This document shows, piece by piece, positions 21,840 through 29,001 of a DNA stretch of 64,000 nucleotides (position 1 is the first letter of the stretch; each line of letters starts with the position of its first letter). The translations under genes were made by a program, and so were the position numbers. The stretch is from UBA1546 sp049302185 (GTDB lineage Bacteria; Nitrospirota; Thermodesulfovibrionia; Thermodesulfovibrionales; UBA1546), in NCBI GenBank assembly GCA_049302185.1, contig JBAQLV010000023.1, forward strand, positions 1 through 64,000, in the 5' to 3' direction. A model generated the notes under the pieces. That model worked only from the letters and a program-made list of their open reading frames with translations. It searched no databases and was not told where the DNA came from.

Positions 21840-22198
21840 TTATTCACCTCCTATCTGAAGCACTCTGTCTGAGGCGTGTATCTTTGCAAGATACCAGTGC
21901 ATGGCATTCCATTGCACCTTCTCAATGCCCTCAGGTTTCTGGATGCCTCTTGCCACTGTGCAAGCCTCGCATGTGCATATTTCCACGCCCTTTTCAATGA
22001 GGGCCTTTAAATGTTTCTCGCCTGTTGGATAGTCTTTTAAGTGTTTCTGGTGAGCCTTGACAGAACCTGCTGCATTGCCCGAAAACCAGATACTCACTTT
22101 ATGCCCTTTATTTACTGCTGCCTCAGCAAGTTTCAGGGCAAAGTCATAACTCATTCAGATGTCAATTTAAAATCGCTGACAAATACAGCTAATTTCAT
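21840..22198 (-). CDS. DsrE-family protein, first strand separated by a frameshift
   Basis: The long frame (104 residues from 22154) begins MSYDFALKLAEAAVNKGHKV and includes two cysteines in EICTCEACTVARG, consistent with a DsrE-type sulfurtransferase. It lacks a ribosome binding site and the first beta strand of the fold. Immediately upstream, in the +1-related frame, an ATG at 22198 with a strong GGGAGGAA site encodes MKLAVFVSDFKLTSE and then TGA (22153-22151), the typical DsrE N terminus. The stop and the second ATG overlap as ATGA. One missing base would join them. It is either a real disruption, a sequence error, or translation by stop-start coupling. First gene of the TusA cluster. Confidence 0.65.
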
Positions 22199-22282
22199 GC
22201 CATTTCCTCCCATCGTTTAGATTTTTTTCTAAAGAAGAAATCCCTCAGAGTTACATTTTATACCAATACGCCACTTTGTCAA

Positions 22283-22345
22283 CCCCGTTAGAAAGTTTCG
22301 GACGTGTGAAGCGCTGCTTCTATCGGGGCTTGCTTTCTAACGGGG
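22283..22345. repeat. CCCCGTTAGAAAG palindrome, copy 2
   Basis: A perfect 13-bp inverted repeat CCCCGTTAGAAAG / CTTTCTAACGGGG closing a 37-nt loop that contains a further small hairpin (AGCGCTGCTT region). It lies between the DsrE gene and uvrB, which are divergent, so it is not simply a terminator. Confidence 0.8.
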
Positions 22346-22443
22346 TCAATAAGAAAAAACCGCGCATGCAATGCCATAACCTTGCGATACACCCATCATG
22401 GAATAATGTTGAATTGTGGCCTGCCTAAGGCTTAAAATTCCCT

Positions 22444-24435
22444 ATGGGCAATTTCAGAATCTCCACAGTCTTCACGCCAAAAGGCGACCAGCCCAGTGCA
22501 ATAAAAGAACTCACCGATGGAATAGAAAAAAAACTGAGGCATCAGGTGCTCCTTGGAGTAACAGGCTCAGGCAAGACATTTACAATAGCTAACGTCATTG
22601 CAAACGTGAACAAGCCCGCTCTTGTCATAGCGCACAACAAGACACTCGCAGCGCAGCTATACGGCGAGTTCAAGGAGTTATTCCCGGAAAATGCAGTAGA
22701 GTTTTTTGTGAGCTACTATGACTACTATCAGCCCGAGGCTTATATCCCGACCACTGACACATATATAGAAAAGGATGCCTTAATAAACGATGACATAGAC
22801 AGGCTGCGGCATTCAGCGACAAGGGCAGTGCTTGAAAGAAGAGACACAATCGTTGTTGCCTCAGTCTCTTGCATATACGGCATAGGTTCGCCGGAGGATT
22901 ACATGAATATGCATCTCACAATAGAGGAGGGAATGCATACAGATAGAGATGAGATATTGAAAAGGCTTGTTGAGATGCAGTATGCGCGCGCTGATACGGA
23001 CTTCAGGAGAGGGACATTCAGGGTAAGGGGGGACATTGTGGAAGTCTATCCATCCTTTTCTCTTGATAAAGGAATAAGGATTGAGTTCTTTGGAAGTGAT
23101 ATTGATGCAATCAACGAATTTGACCACCTGACAGGCGAAAAGACACGCAGGATTGAGAAAGCTTCACTGTTTCCGAACAGCCACTGGATAACGCCGAGGG
23201 AAAAGCTTGAGCCTGCATTAAAGAGGATAGAGACTGAGATGAACGAAAAGGTTGAGTCTTTTCTGAAAGAAAAAAAGATATTTGAGGCGCGCAGGATTGA
23301 GCAGAGAACAAGGTTTGACCTTGAGATGCTCAAGGAATTCGGATACTGCCACGGCATCGAAAACTATTCAAGGCATCTGAGCGGAAGGGCAGCAGGAGAG
23401 CCGTCATACACTCTTATTGATTATTTCCCCGAAGACTTTTTGATTGTGATAGACGAATCCCATGCAACTGTCCCTCAGATAGGAGGCATGTATGCAGGTG
23501 ACCGATCAAGAAAACAGACGCTCGTTGATTACGGCTTCAGGCTGCCTTCAGCGCTTGACAACAGGCCTCTGACATTTATGGAATTTGAACACAGGGTAAA
23601 ACAGGCAATCTATGTCTCTGCCACGCCGGCTCAATACGAGATAGAAAAATCCGGAGGGAGCGTCACAGAACAGATTATAAGGCCGACAGGGCTTGTTGAC
23701 CCGAAACTGACAGTGAAACCCGTATCATCTCAGGTAGACGACTTGTTAGAGGAAATACGGAAGAGAGCAGAAAAGAACGAGCGCATACTTGTCACAACAC
23801 TTACAAAAAAGATGGCAGAGGACTTAACCGACTACTATGCCAATCTCGGCATAAGGGTAAGATACCTGCATTCAGATATAGATACACTTGAGCGGGTTGA
23901 GATAATAAGGAACCTGAGGCTCGGGGAATTTGACGTGCTGATAGGCGTAAACCTCCTGAGAGAGGGGCTTGACCTTCCCGAGGTGTCGCTGGTTGCAATA
24001 TTGGATGCCGACAAAGAAGGCTTTCTCCGTTCAGAGCGCTCTTTGATACAGACAGTAGGCCGTGCAGCACGGAATATAAATGGAGAGGCAATCCTGTATG
24101 CAGACAAAATCACTGGCTCTATAAAAAGGACTCTGGATGAGACAAACAGGAGGAGGGATATACAGGAAAGATACAACAGGGACATGAATATTACCCCTGA
24201 GACTGTTAAAAGCAATATAAAAGATATATTAAGCTCCATCTATGAATCTGATTACTGGACAGTGCCAATTGCAGCAGAGGAAAAGGCAGAATACGGTTAT
24301 GACGATGAAGCGCTTAAACGGCTTGAAGAGGAGATGAAAGAGGCTGCCAAGAAACTTGATTTTGAACGCGCTGCAAGGATAAGAGACAGGATTAAGAAGA
24401 TAAAGACAAAGATGATTGAGATCGGAATAAAATAA
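22444..24435 (+). CDS. uvrB: Excinuclease ABC subunit B
   Basis: DNA damage-verification helicase of nucleotide excision repair, 663 residues, full length. Walker A LLGVTGSGKTFTIANVIA, beta-hairpin region YYDYYQPEAYIP, DEAD-like VIDESHATVPQIGGMY, motif VI QTVGRAARNINGEAILYAD, and a C-terminal UVR motif (ALKRLEEEMKEAAKKLDFER, then AARIRDRI) that contacts UvrC. The ATG at 22444 fits the family N terminus (F-x-P-x-G-D-Q-P). Confidence 0.98.
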   Translation: MGNFRISTVFTPKGDQPSAIKELTDGIEKKLRHQVLLGVTGSGKTFTIANVIANVNKPALVIAHNKTLAAQLYGEFKELFPENAVEFFVSYYDYYQPEAYIPTTDTYIEKDALINDDIDRLRHSATRAVLERRDTIVVASVSCIYGIGSPEDYMNMHLTIEEGMHTDRDEILKRLVEMQYARADTDFRRGTFRVRGDIVEVYPSFSLDKGIRIEFFGSDIDAINEFDHLTGEKTRRIEKASLFPNSHWITPREKLEPALKRIETEMNEKVESFLKEKKIFEARRIEQRTRFDLEMLKEFGYCHGIENYSRHLSGRAAGEPSYTLIDYFPEDFLIVIDESHATVPQIGGMYAGDRSRKQTLVDYGFRLPSALDNRPLTFMEFEHRVKQAIYVSATPAQYEIEKSGGSVTEQIIRPTGLVDPKLTVKPVSSQVDDLLEEIRKRAEKNERILVTTLTKKMAEDLTDYYANLGIRVRYLHSDIDTLERVEIIRNLRLGEFDVLIGVNLLREGLDLPEVSLVAILDADKEGFLRSERSLIQTVGRAARNINGEAILYADKITGSIKRTLDETNRRRDIQERYNRDMNITPETVKSNIKDILSSIYESDYWTVPIAAEEKAEYGYDDEALKRLEEEMKEAAKKLDFERAARIRDRIKKIKTKMIEIGIK

Positions 24436-24827
24436 TGAACAGAAGACCTCATATCATGCCAAAATACGTAACCTATGGATTCTTCGTTATCGGGCTTATC
24501 TCTGCGATAGCGGTCAGGGCAATAATAGTCTTCCAGCATCTTGAGCCTTCATGGGTAAGGCCTGCGTGGTATGCAGGCATTGTCGGATACGTCTTCTTCT
24601 TTTTCTACAGATACAGGATAACAAAGAAGAGAAAAAAGGCTATAGATGATTTTCAGCTTATTGACAAGGTGAAAGCCAACGCCTGCCTTACCGAAGAGGA
24701 CAGGGAGATAGTACTTTATCTTCTCTCATCAATAAAATCCTCACCGGAAGACTTGAACTATGCGATAATCTTCATACTGTCAATCCTCGCAATACTCGCT
24801 GATATCCTGCTAACTCTGATGAAGTGA
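24435..24827 (+). CDS. Small membrane protein of unknown function
   Basis: A 130-residue protein, start overlapping the uvrB stop by one base (TAATG), so translationally coupled. Three hydrophobic segments: about 13-33, 44-60 and 108-128, with a basic cytoplasmic loop (RITKKRKK) and a soluble acidic middle. I recognise no family. The coupling to uvrB may only reflect shared transcription. Confidence 0.7.
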   Translation: MNRRPHIMPKYVTYGFFVIGLISAIAVRAIIVFQHLEPSWVRPAWYAGIVGYVFFFFYRYRITKKRKKAIDDFQLIDKVKANACLTEEDREIVLYLLSSIKSSPEDLNYAIIFILSILAILADILLTLMK

Positions 24828-24910
24828 ATGCGTTAACAGCGCTTGCCGATATTTTCTGTGGATTATGTAAAATCGGATGCTTTCTGCTATAATTTTGCTA
24901 CAGTAAAACC

Positions 24911-25249
24911 CTATTCCCCTTCCTCTAAGATTCTCCTGATGAGGGGTTTTATTTTTGGAATGACATCCTTTATCGTGTCCCAGACAAGTTCATATTTTAC
25001 CCCGAAATAAAAGTGAATCAGTCTATCTCTCATTCCGGCCATCTCCTTCCATGGGACTTCCGTGTGCTTATTTTTAATTTCTTCCGAAACTTTTTTTGCT
25101 GCTTCACCGATAATTTCAAATTTTCTTATCACAGCACTTGATGTTTTATCATCCCTTTTAAACTCATCAAACTCCACGCCTTCGACAAATTTTTCAATTG
25201 CATCCATAGCATCTAAGATATCTCTGAGATAAAGGGTATAATCCTTCAT
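24911..25249 (-). CDS. HepT-like ribonuclease toxin (DUF86)
   Basis: A 112-residue all-helical HEPN protein. The catalytic RX4HXY motif is present as R-DRLI-H-F-Y in GMRDRLIHFYFGV. HepT toxins are RNases neutralised by the cognate MNT nucleotidyltransferase, which AMPylates the tyrosine of this motif. The start overlaps the antitoxin gene by 4 nt. Second gene of the pair. Confidence 0.9.
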   Translation of the reverse strand: MKDYTLYLRDILDAMDAIEKFVEGVEFDEFKRDDKTSSAVIRKFEIIGEAAKKVSEEIKNKHTEVPWKEMAGMRDRLIHFYFGVKYELVWDTIKDVIPKIKPLIRRILEEGE

Positions 25250-25554
25250 AGGCAGACAGTCTCCTTAAGAATTATTTCTTTTAATTCCACTCTAATAGCA
25301 CTTTCAGGGATAATATCAACAGTGCAATACAATTTCTCCTCAAGGAATATTGAAAGACCTGTCAAATCTAAGAGATTAGCCCCTTCGTCAAACTCCACAA
25401 GTATATCTATATCGCTTCCTGCACCTTCCTCGCCTCTTACATGAGAGCCAAAAACTCCCTTTATCTCAGCTTTATACCGCTGCCTTACTTCTGCCTTAAG
25501 ATTTCTCAGGATATGAAGAATCTCAGACAAGGGCATTATCTTAGTCTTTTCCAT
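25246..25554 (-). CDS. MNT-type nucleotidyltransferase antitoxin
   Basis: A 102-residue minimal nucleotidyltransferase. The active-site motif is visible as VFGSHVRGEEGAGSDIDILV (GSx10DxD). The start is taken at the ATG at 25554 because GGAGGAG lies just before; five further in-frame codons upstream, from a TTG, are less likely. A minus-strand TATAAT at 25579-25574 would give a short leader. Located upstream of hepT as usual. Confidence 0.9.
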   Translation of the reverse strand: MEKTKIMPLSEILHILRNLKAEVRQRYKAEIKGVFGSHVRGEEGAGSDIDILVEFDEGANLLDLTGLSIFLEEKLYCTVDIIPESAIRVELKEIILKETVCL

Positions 25555-25757
25555 TCTTAGCTCCTCCAATAGAATTATACTTGAAAGCGAGGCTTTCTTT
25601 AAAGGGGGTAATATTCAGATTTTGCTCACTCCATAAAAGCAGAAATCCTGCCTGAAATAAATAGTTTACATATTCCATGAAAATAGGTATATTTTAACCA
25701 TGTCGGTATAGACGAACCTGAGTGCGTATATAACCAATTAGTCGCAAGCGGTCTCAT

Positions 25758-26375
25758 ATGAAGAAAAAGAAGCAAAAGAGCAAGGAAGCTTTAATTAATC
25801 AATGGAAAAAGGCAAATATAAGCTATCAAAATTATTTAAACTACATAGATGGAAAGGAGAAAAAGTTTGAATTAACTTATATTGATCTTTTGTATGTTAG
25901 TAATTTCAAAGGTGGGAATGCTTCAATAAATGAAGATGGGGCTGCTGTAAACGAAAAACTTAAAGAATATTCTAAACATCTTATGGCTATCAATCAAGAA
26001 TTTGGGGTGAGATATTTGAAAGACCTATCAAATGAAGAACTTGAATCGTTAAAAAATAAGGCCTTATCATTCATACGCCTCACCTTATCTAATAGTACAT
26101 CAATTGATGGACTTAGATATTCATATGCCTCTGCTTTGTTACATTTTCATTTTCCGAATTTAATTCCAATATTAGATAGACGGGTTCTAAACGGTGTGGG
26201 CATAAAAGTAGAAAAAAATAAGCAAGGGCAAGTGATTAATATAGAGCGTTATTACCGTGAATTGATTACCCGATTTTACAATTATTTGAGAGATAATCCC
26301 AACAAGTCTTTAAGAGATTTTGATAAAGAAAACTTTATAAAACCAATAGAAGATAATGAGACCGCCAGCGACTAA
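25758..26375 (+). CDS. AT-rich orphan gene, weak DNA-glycosylase-like motif
   Basis: A 205-residue protein with no family I can name, rich in Lys, Asn and Ile, unlike the neighbours in base composition. Residues near 118-142 read SYASALLHFHFPNLIPILDR, which resembles the (A/S)K-x-x-H-F-x-x-P-x-x-(F/I)-P-I-x-D-x-R-V segment of uncharacterised HhH-glycosylase-like proteins; this is only a resemblance. There is no signal peptide. It is the first of two consecutive AT-rich orphan genes each closed by a related palindrome, and the start region TTAGTCGC (25738-25745) is complementary to GCGACTAA at its own end. Confidence 0.65.
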   Translation: MKKKKQKSKEALINQWKKANISYQNYLNYIDGKEKKFELTYIDLLYVSNFKGGNASINEDGAAVNEKLKEYSKHLMAINQEFGVRYLKDLSNEELESLKNKALSFIRLTLSNSTSIDGLRYSYASALLHFHFPNLIPILDRRVLNGVGIKVEKNKQGQVINIERYYRELITRFYNYLRDNPNKSLRDFDKENFIKPIEDNETASD

Positions 26376-26472
26376 CAGCAGGCTAAAAGGAAACAAATTA
26401 AGGCAAATGCTACGCACTTCTTTTAGCCTGCAAACGATACTCGACACTCGCTCGATAAAGGCATAGTTATAT
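26368..26472 (+). repeat. attC-like palindrome 1
   Basis: Overlaps the stop of the preceding gene. GCGACTAAC (26368-26376), a 5-nt gap, GCTAAAAG within the 12-bp arm GCAGGCTAAAAG (26378-26389), a 30-nt loop, and CTTTTAGCCTGC (26420-26431). A possible right end GTTATAT lies at 26466-26472, further away than in a standard attC. It shares TAACAGCAG, TAAAAGG, CTTCTTTTA and AAACG blocks with the element at 27456. Confidence 0.5.
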
Positions 26473-26485
26473 TAGGAGAAACTTT

Positions 26486-27427
26486 ATGAGTGATTTTTTT
26501 AAAAGAATGGAAAATGGGATAGCGTATGAGAAGGTTGGTCGCGGAGAAGGAACAGGCCCTATTAGTCGAATATTATCTGGTATCAATATTCTTATTCTCG
26601 TATTTATTCTGACTTATTTATTCAAAGACCATAAATATATACCTCTGGGAATCCTACTTGTTTCATTTTTTACCAGTTTTGGCCACTGGATTGGAATGGG
26701 GGTAATTATCTATTTCGTCATTACCAGATATTGGTCGGGGGCATTTCTATTATCACTTTATGTAATTATCAGTTTTTTCTGGGTATGGTTTGGTATGAGA
26801 AGTATTAAAAGAAACCTCTATAGCGGTCGAGCAAGTGTAGACCCATTTGAAGGAATGCATGACCTTCTTCCAATCTTTATTATTCAAGTTCTTTCATTTG
26901 GCATAGCACTTATTACGAATGGAATACTATCAATTGTCTTTTGGGTAATATTTGCACTGGTTACTATTTATGAGGTAGGACGATATTATGTCCGACTTGC
27001 TTCACCATGGCGTAGAATCCATTTTCCATTGATGGTACGTTATTCTTCTATCGCTGGCTACCAGATGGGAACAGCAGAACGCACGGGCAAGGAATTCAGT
27101 ATTAAGGATGTTTTGCACACTCTTGTCAAAAGTGCTTATCCCTACATGGAAGACTATCAAGCAGACTCCTTGATTAAATCTGCACAAGAGAAAATGTATA
27201 ATTTTAGCGATAAAGAAGCATTGAAAAAATTATTCCATAAAAGTAAACATTCCATAGATGATAATAAACTGCAAGAACTGATGGATAAAATCGAAACCGC
27301 ATTAAAGAACCCGCAAGAAAAAGGATTATTAGTAAGATATATAATTGGAGAGATAATCGGTAAAGATTACGGGGAACAAGAAAGGTTAAAGTATATTCAT
27401 GCAGTCATTACAGGACAAGCAAATTAA
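26486..27427 (+). CDS. AT-rich orphan membrane protein
   Basis: A 313-residue protein with no recognised family. Hydrophobic segments occupy about residues 28-46, 51-110 (two or three) and 128-170; the C-terminal 130 residues are soluble and helical (ADSLIKSAQEKMYNFSDKEA and onward). AGGAGA precedes the ATG. Base composition is AT-rich like the previous orphan gene. It is followed within 30 nt by the second attC-like palindrome. Cargo of a possible gene cassette. Confidence 0.65.
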   Translation: MSDFFKRMENGIAYEKVGRGEGTGPISRILSGINILILVFILTYLFKDHKYIPLGILLVSFFTSFGHWIGMGVIIYFVITRYWSGAFLLSLYVIISFFWVWFGMRSIKRNLYSGRASVDPFEGMHDLLPIFIIQVLSFGIALITNGILSIVFWVIFALVTIYEVGRYYVRLASPWRRIHFPLMVRYSSIAGYQMGTAERTGKEFSIKDVLHTLVKSAYPYMEDYQADSLIKSAQEKMYNFSDKEALKKLFHKSKHSIDDNKLQELMDKIETALKNPQEKGLLVRYIIGEIIGKDYGEQERLKYIHAVITGQAN

Positions 27428-27455
27428 TTTTGACGCTCGCATCTGCGTCATACGG

Positions 27456-27537
27456 CAGATAACAGCAGATAAAAGGGAAATCAAAGATTTCCGCAAATTG
27501 CTTTTGACAACTTCTTTTATCCGTAAAACGTTATCTG
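27456..27537 (+). repeat. attC-like palindrome 2
   Basis: Outer arms CAGATAAC (27456-27463) and GTTATCTG (27530-27537); inner arms GATAAAAG (27468-27475) and CTTTTATC (27514-27521). A further hairpin GGAAATC-AAA-GATTTCC lies in the loop. The nested R''-L''-L'-R' arrangement with AAC and GTT at the inner ends of the outer arms is the architecture of integron attC sites, but the outer arms do not fully match RYYYAAC/GTTRRRY and the right-hand gap is 8 nt. Confidence 0.5.
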
Positions 27538-27696
27538 CTCACAATTCTCTACATTTAATTTCTTTCATTGTTGACTATAGTTGTGGACTTCAAAATTCAT
27601 GACAGGAAGCAAACAACTAAATTATAGTTCCCTTGCCAGCCCTCTAAATGTCTTAACTATAAATTAACCGGCTATTCTGATAAAATAATCAAGCAT

Positions 27697-27794
27697 GGGA
27701 GTGCATAGGGTTCTGGTGTCCCTCCTGGACTTCAAATCCAGTGTTTCCGGCCACAAACCGGAAGGGTGGGTTCGATTCCCACACGCTCCCGCCA
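27697..27794 (+). tRNA. selC: tRNA-Sec (anticodon UCA)
   Basis: A long tRNA of about 95 nt plus encoded CCA. Acceptor stem GGGAGTG / CGCTCCC; anticodon arm CTGGA-CTTCAAA-TCCAG with anticodon TCA, which reads UGA; a long extra arm TTTCCGGCC-ACA-AACCGGAA; T arm GGTGGGTTCGATTCCCAC. The UCA anticodon, the long variable arm and the overall length identify selenocysteine tRNA, charged by SerRS and converted by SelA, with delivery by SelB. Those genes are outside the window. Confidence 0.95.
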
Positions 27795-27838
27795 TTAAAC
27801 TTCGCCAAGGCTTCGCTTAATTGCAGTGGTTCTTCCTT

Positions 27839-28666
27839 TCATAGACACTTTGCGATAAATCTGTCCAGTCCGTCAGTGTAAATTTCCCCTGAGGTCAGAA
27901 AGCCTTCATTGTGCCCGCCTGTTATCTGAAGAAACTCCTTTGGCTCTGCTGCATTTTTAAAAAGCGCAGCGCCGTGATCATAAGGAATCATCTCGTCCTG
28001 AGGGCTGTGGATAAAAAGTTTCGGTATGTTAATCCTGCTGACTTTATCAATAGTTGAATATTGGAAGCGGCTGATTAATCTTACAGGAAGGTACGGGAAA
28101 AACTTTGCTCCGAGAGCAGGAATAGACTTAAACCCTGATTCAATGATAATGCCTGCCGCTTTGCGCCTGAGCACAAGCTCTGCCGCAACAGCGCTTCCCA
28201 AAGAGCGTCCGAACAATATAATCTTTTCAGAGCGCGCACCTTTCACATTAACAAGATATTCCCATGCTGATTCTGCATCAAGATATGTCCCCTCTTCTGT
28301 AGGTGAGCCTTCACTTCTTCCGTAGCCCCTGTAATCAAATATAAGAACGCTGAGTCCTAAATCATGGAATATGCGGATAGAATCCAGACGGTGTGAGATA
28401 TTCCCTGCATTGCCGTGGCAGAAAAGCACAACCCCGCGCTCATCCTTTGCCGGCACATACCATGCCGATAGATTAACGCTGTCCTTTGTCCTCAGAGTAA
28501 TCTCTTCAAATTTCAAGCCTATGTCCGCCGGCGTTCCCTCTATATCCTTTGTGGGATAATAAACCATGCTGCCCTGTCGCAGATAAACAAACCCTACAAG
28601 GAGCAGATAACCCAGAGCCAGCCCGATGAAAATTGTGTAAATCATTCTTCTTGTCTTCATTGCCAT
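27839..28666 (-). CDS. Membrane-anchored alpha/beta hydrolase
   Basis: A 275-residue serine hydrolase of the BEM46/ABHD17-like group. An N-terminal hydrophobic anchor (residues 8-28), oxyanion HGNAGN, FDYRGYGRSEG, nucleophile elbow GRSLGS, the acid in HSPQDEMIP and the catalytic His in GGHNEGF. It acts at the membrane on an unknown ester or thioester. Full length; single gene between tRNA-Sec and tRNA-Leu. Confidence 0.88.
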   Translation of the reverse strand: MAMKTRRMIYTIFIGLALGYLLLVGFVYLRQGSMVYYPTKDIEGTPADIGLKFEEITLRTKDSVNLSAWYVPAKDERGVVLFCHGNAGNISHRLDSIRIFHDLGLSVLIFDYRGYGRSEGSPTEEGTYLDAESAWEYLVNVKGARSEKIILFGRSLGSAVAAELVLRRKAAGIIIESGFKSIPALGAKFFPYLPVRLISRFQYSTIDKVSRINIPKLFIHSPQDEMIPYDHGAALFKNAAEPKEFLQITGGHNEGFLTSGEIYTDGLDRFIAKCL

Positions 28667-28721
28667 AATTCAATAACTGACAGCCTGCATCGCTTCTACG
28701 GAATATTATATAATACTAACA

Positions 28722-28808
28722 GCCGAAGTGGCGAAACTGGCAGACGCGCTAGGTTCAGGGTCTAGTGGTCGAAAGGCTGTGCGGGTTCAAATCCCGCCTT
28801 CGGCACCA
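28722..28808 (+). tRNA. tRNA-Leu (anticodon CAG)
   Basis: Class II tRNA: acceptor GCCGAAG / CTTCGGC, anticodon arm CTAGG-TTCAGGG-TCTAG with anticodon CAG, extra arm TGGTCGAAAGGCTGT, T arm GCGGGTTCAAATCCCGC, encoded CCA. A TATAAT lies at 28709-28714. Confidence 0.95.
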
Positions 28809-28826
28809 TTCATTCTACGCTTCTCA

Positions 28827-28966
28827 CAAGCAAAACAGGATATAGTATTTGAGCGGTTTTATTTTGCCGATATTCCTACAGTAAATTGCTGAATAATCAT
28901 GAGGCAAAATACCTCGGAGGGCGATAGCCCGAGAATGAGCGAAGATATTATATCCTGCTTTGCTTG
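28827..28966 (+). repeat. Dispersed structured element, copy A
   Basis: Terminal inverted repeats CAAGCAAAACAGGATATAGT and the complement-like ATTATATCCTGCTTTGCTTG bound a core with AGTATTTGAGCGGTTT, TTTTGCCGAT, ATGAGGCAAAATACCTCGGAG-like and GAGAATGAGCGAA blocks. The same blocks in the same order occur on the other strand at 61294-61406. No open frame. It overlaps the polX upstream region. Confidence 0.8.
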
Positions 28967-28986
28967 AATACACAGGATTTTTCTTC

Positions 28987-28995
28987 TGCTATACT
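28987..28995 (+). promoter_or_regulatory. Extended -10 directly upstream of polX
   Basis: TGC followed by TATACT (28990-28995), an extended -10 without a clear -35. Six nt separate it from the ATG at 29002, and no Shine-Dalgarno is present, so polX is probably leaderless. Confidence 0.45.
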
Positions 28996-29001
28996 TTACT
29001 C

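Noticed and set aside
22151..22153. TGA in the DsrE gene as a second selenocysteine codon
   Set aside because: The following DsrE frame is in a different phase, so reading through TGA would not join the two parts. No SECIS-like hairpin follows.
24886..24893. Orphan extended -10 (TGC-TATAAT) on the plus strand near the hepT 3' end
   Set aside because: No -35 partner and no gene downstream on this strand; an antisense transcript to hepT is possible but unsupported.
26378..26431. The palindrome after the first AT-rich gene as a simple terminator only
   Set aside because: There is no U-run after the stem and the element shares sequence blocks beyond the stem with the one at 27456, so termination alone does not explain it, although it cannot be excluded.
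28960..29001. Upstream extension of polX (14 extra codons)
   Set aside because: The extra residues (LEYTGFFFCYTLL) match neither the family nor a signal peptide, and they overlap the end of a dispersed repeat element.
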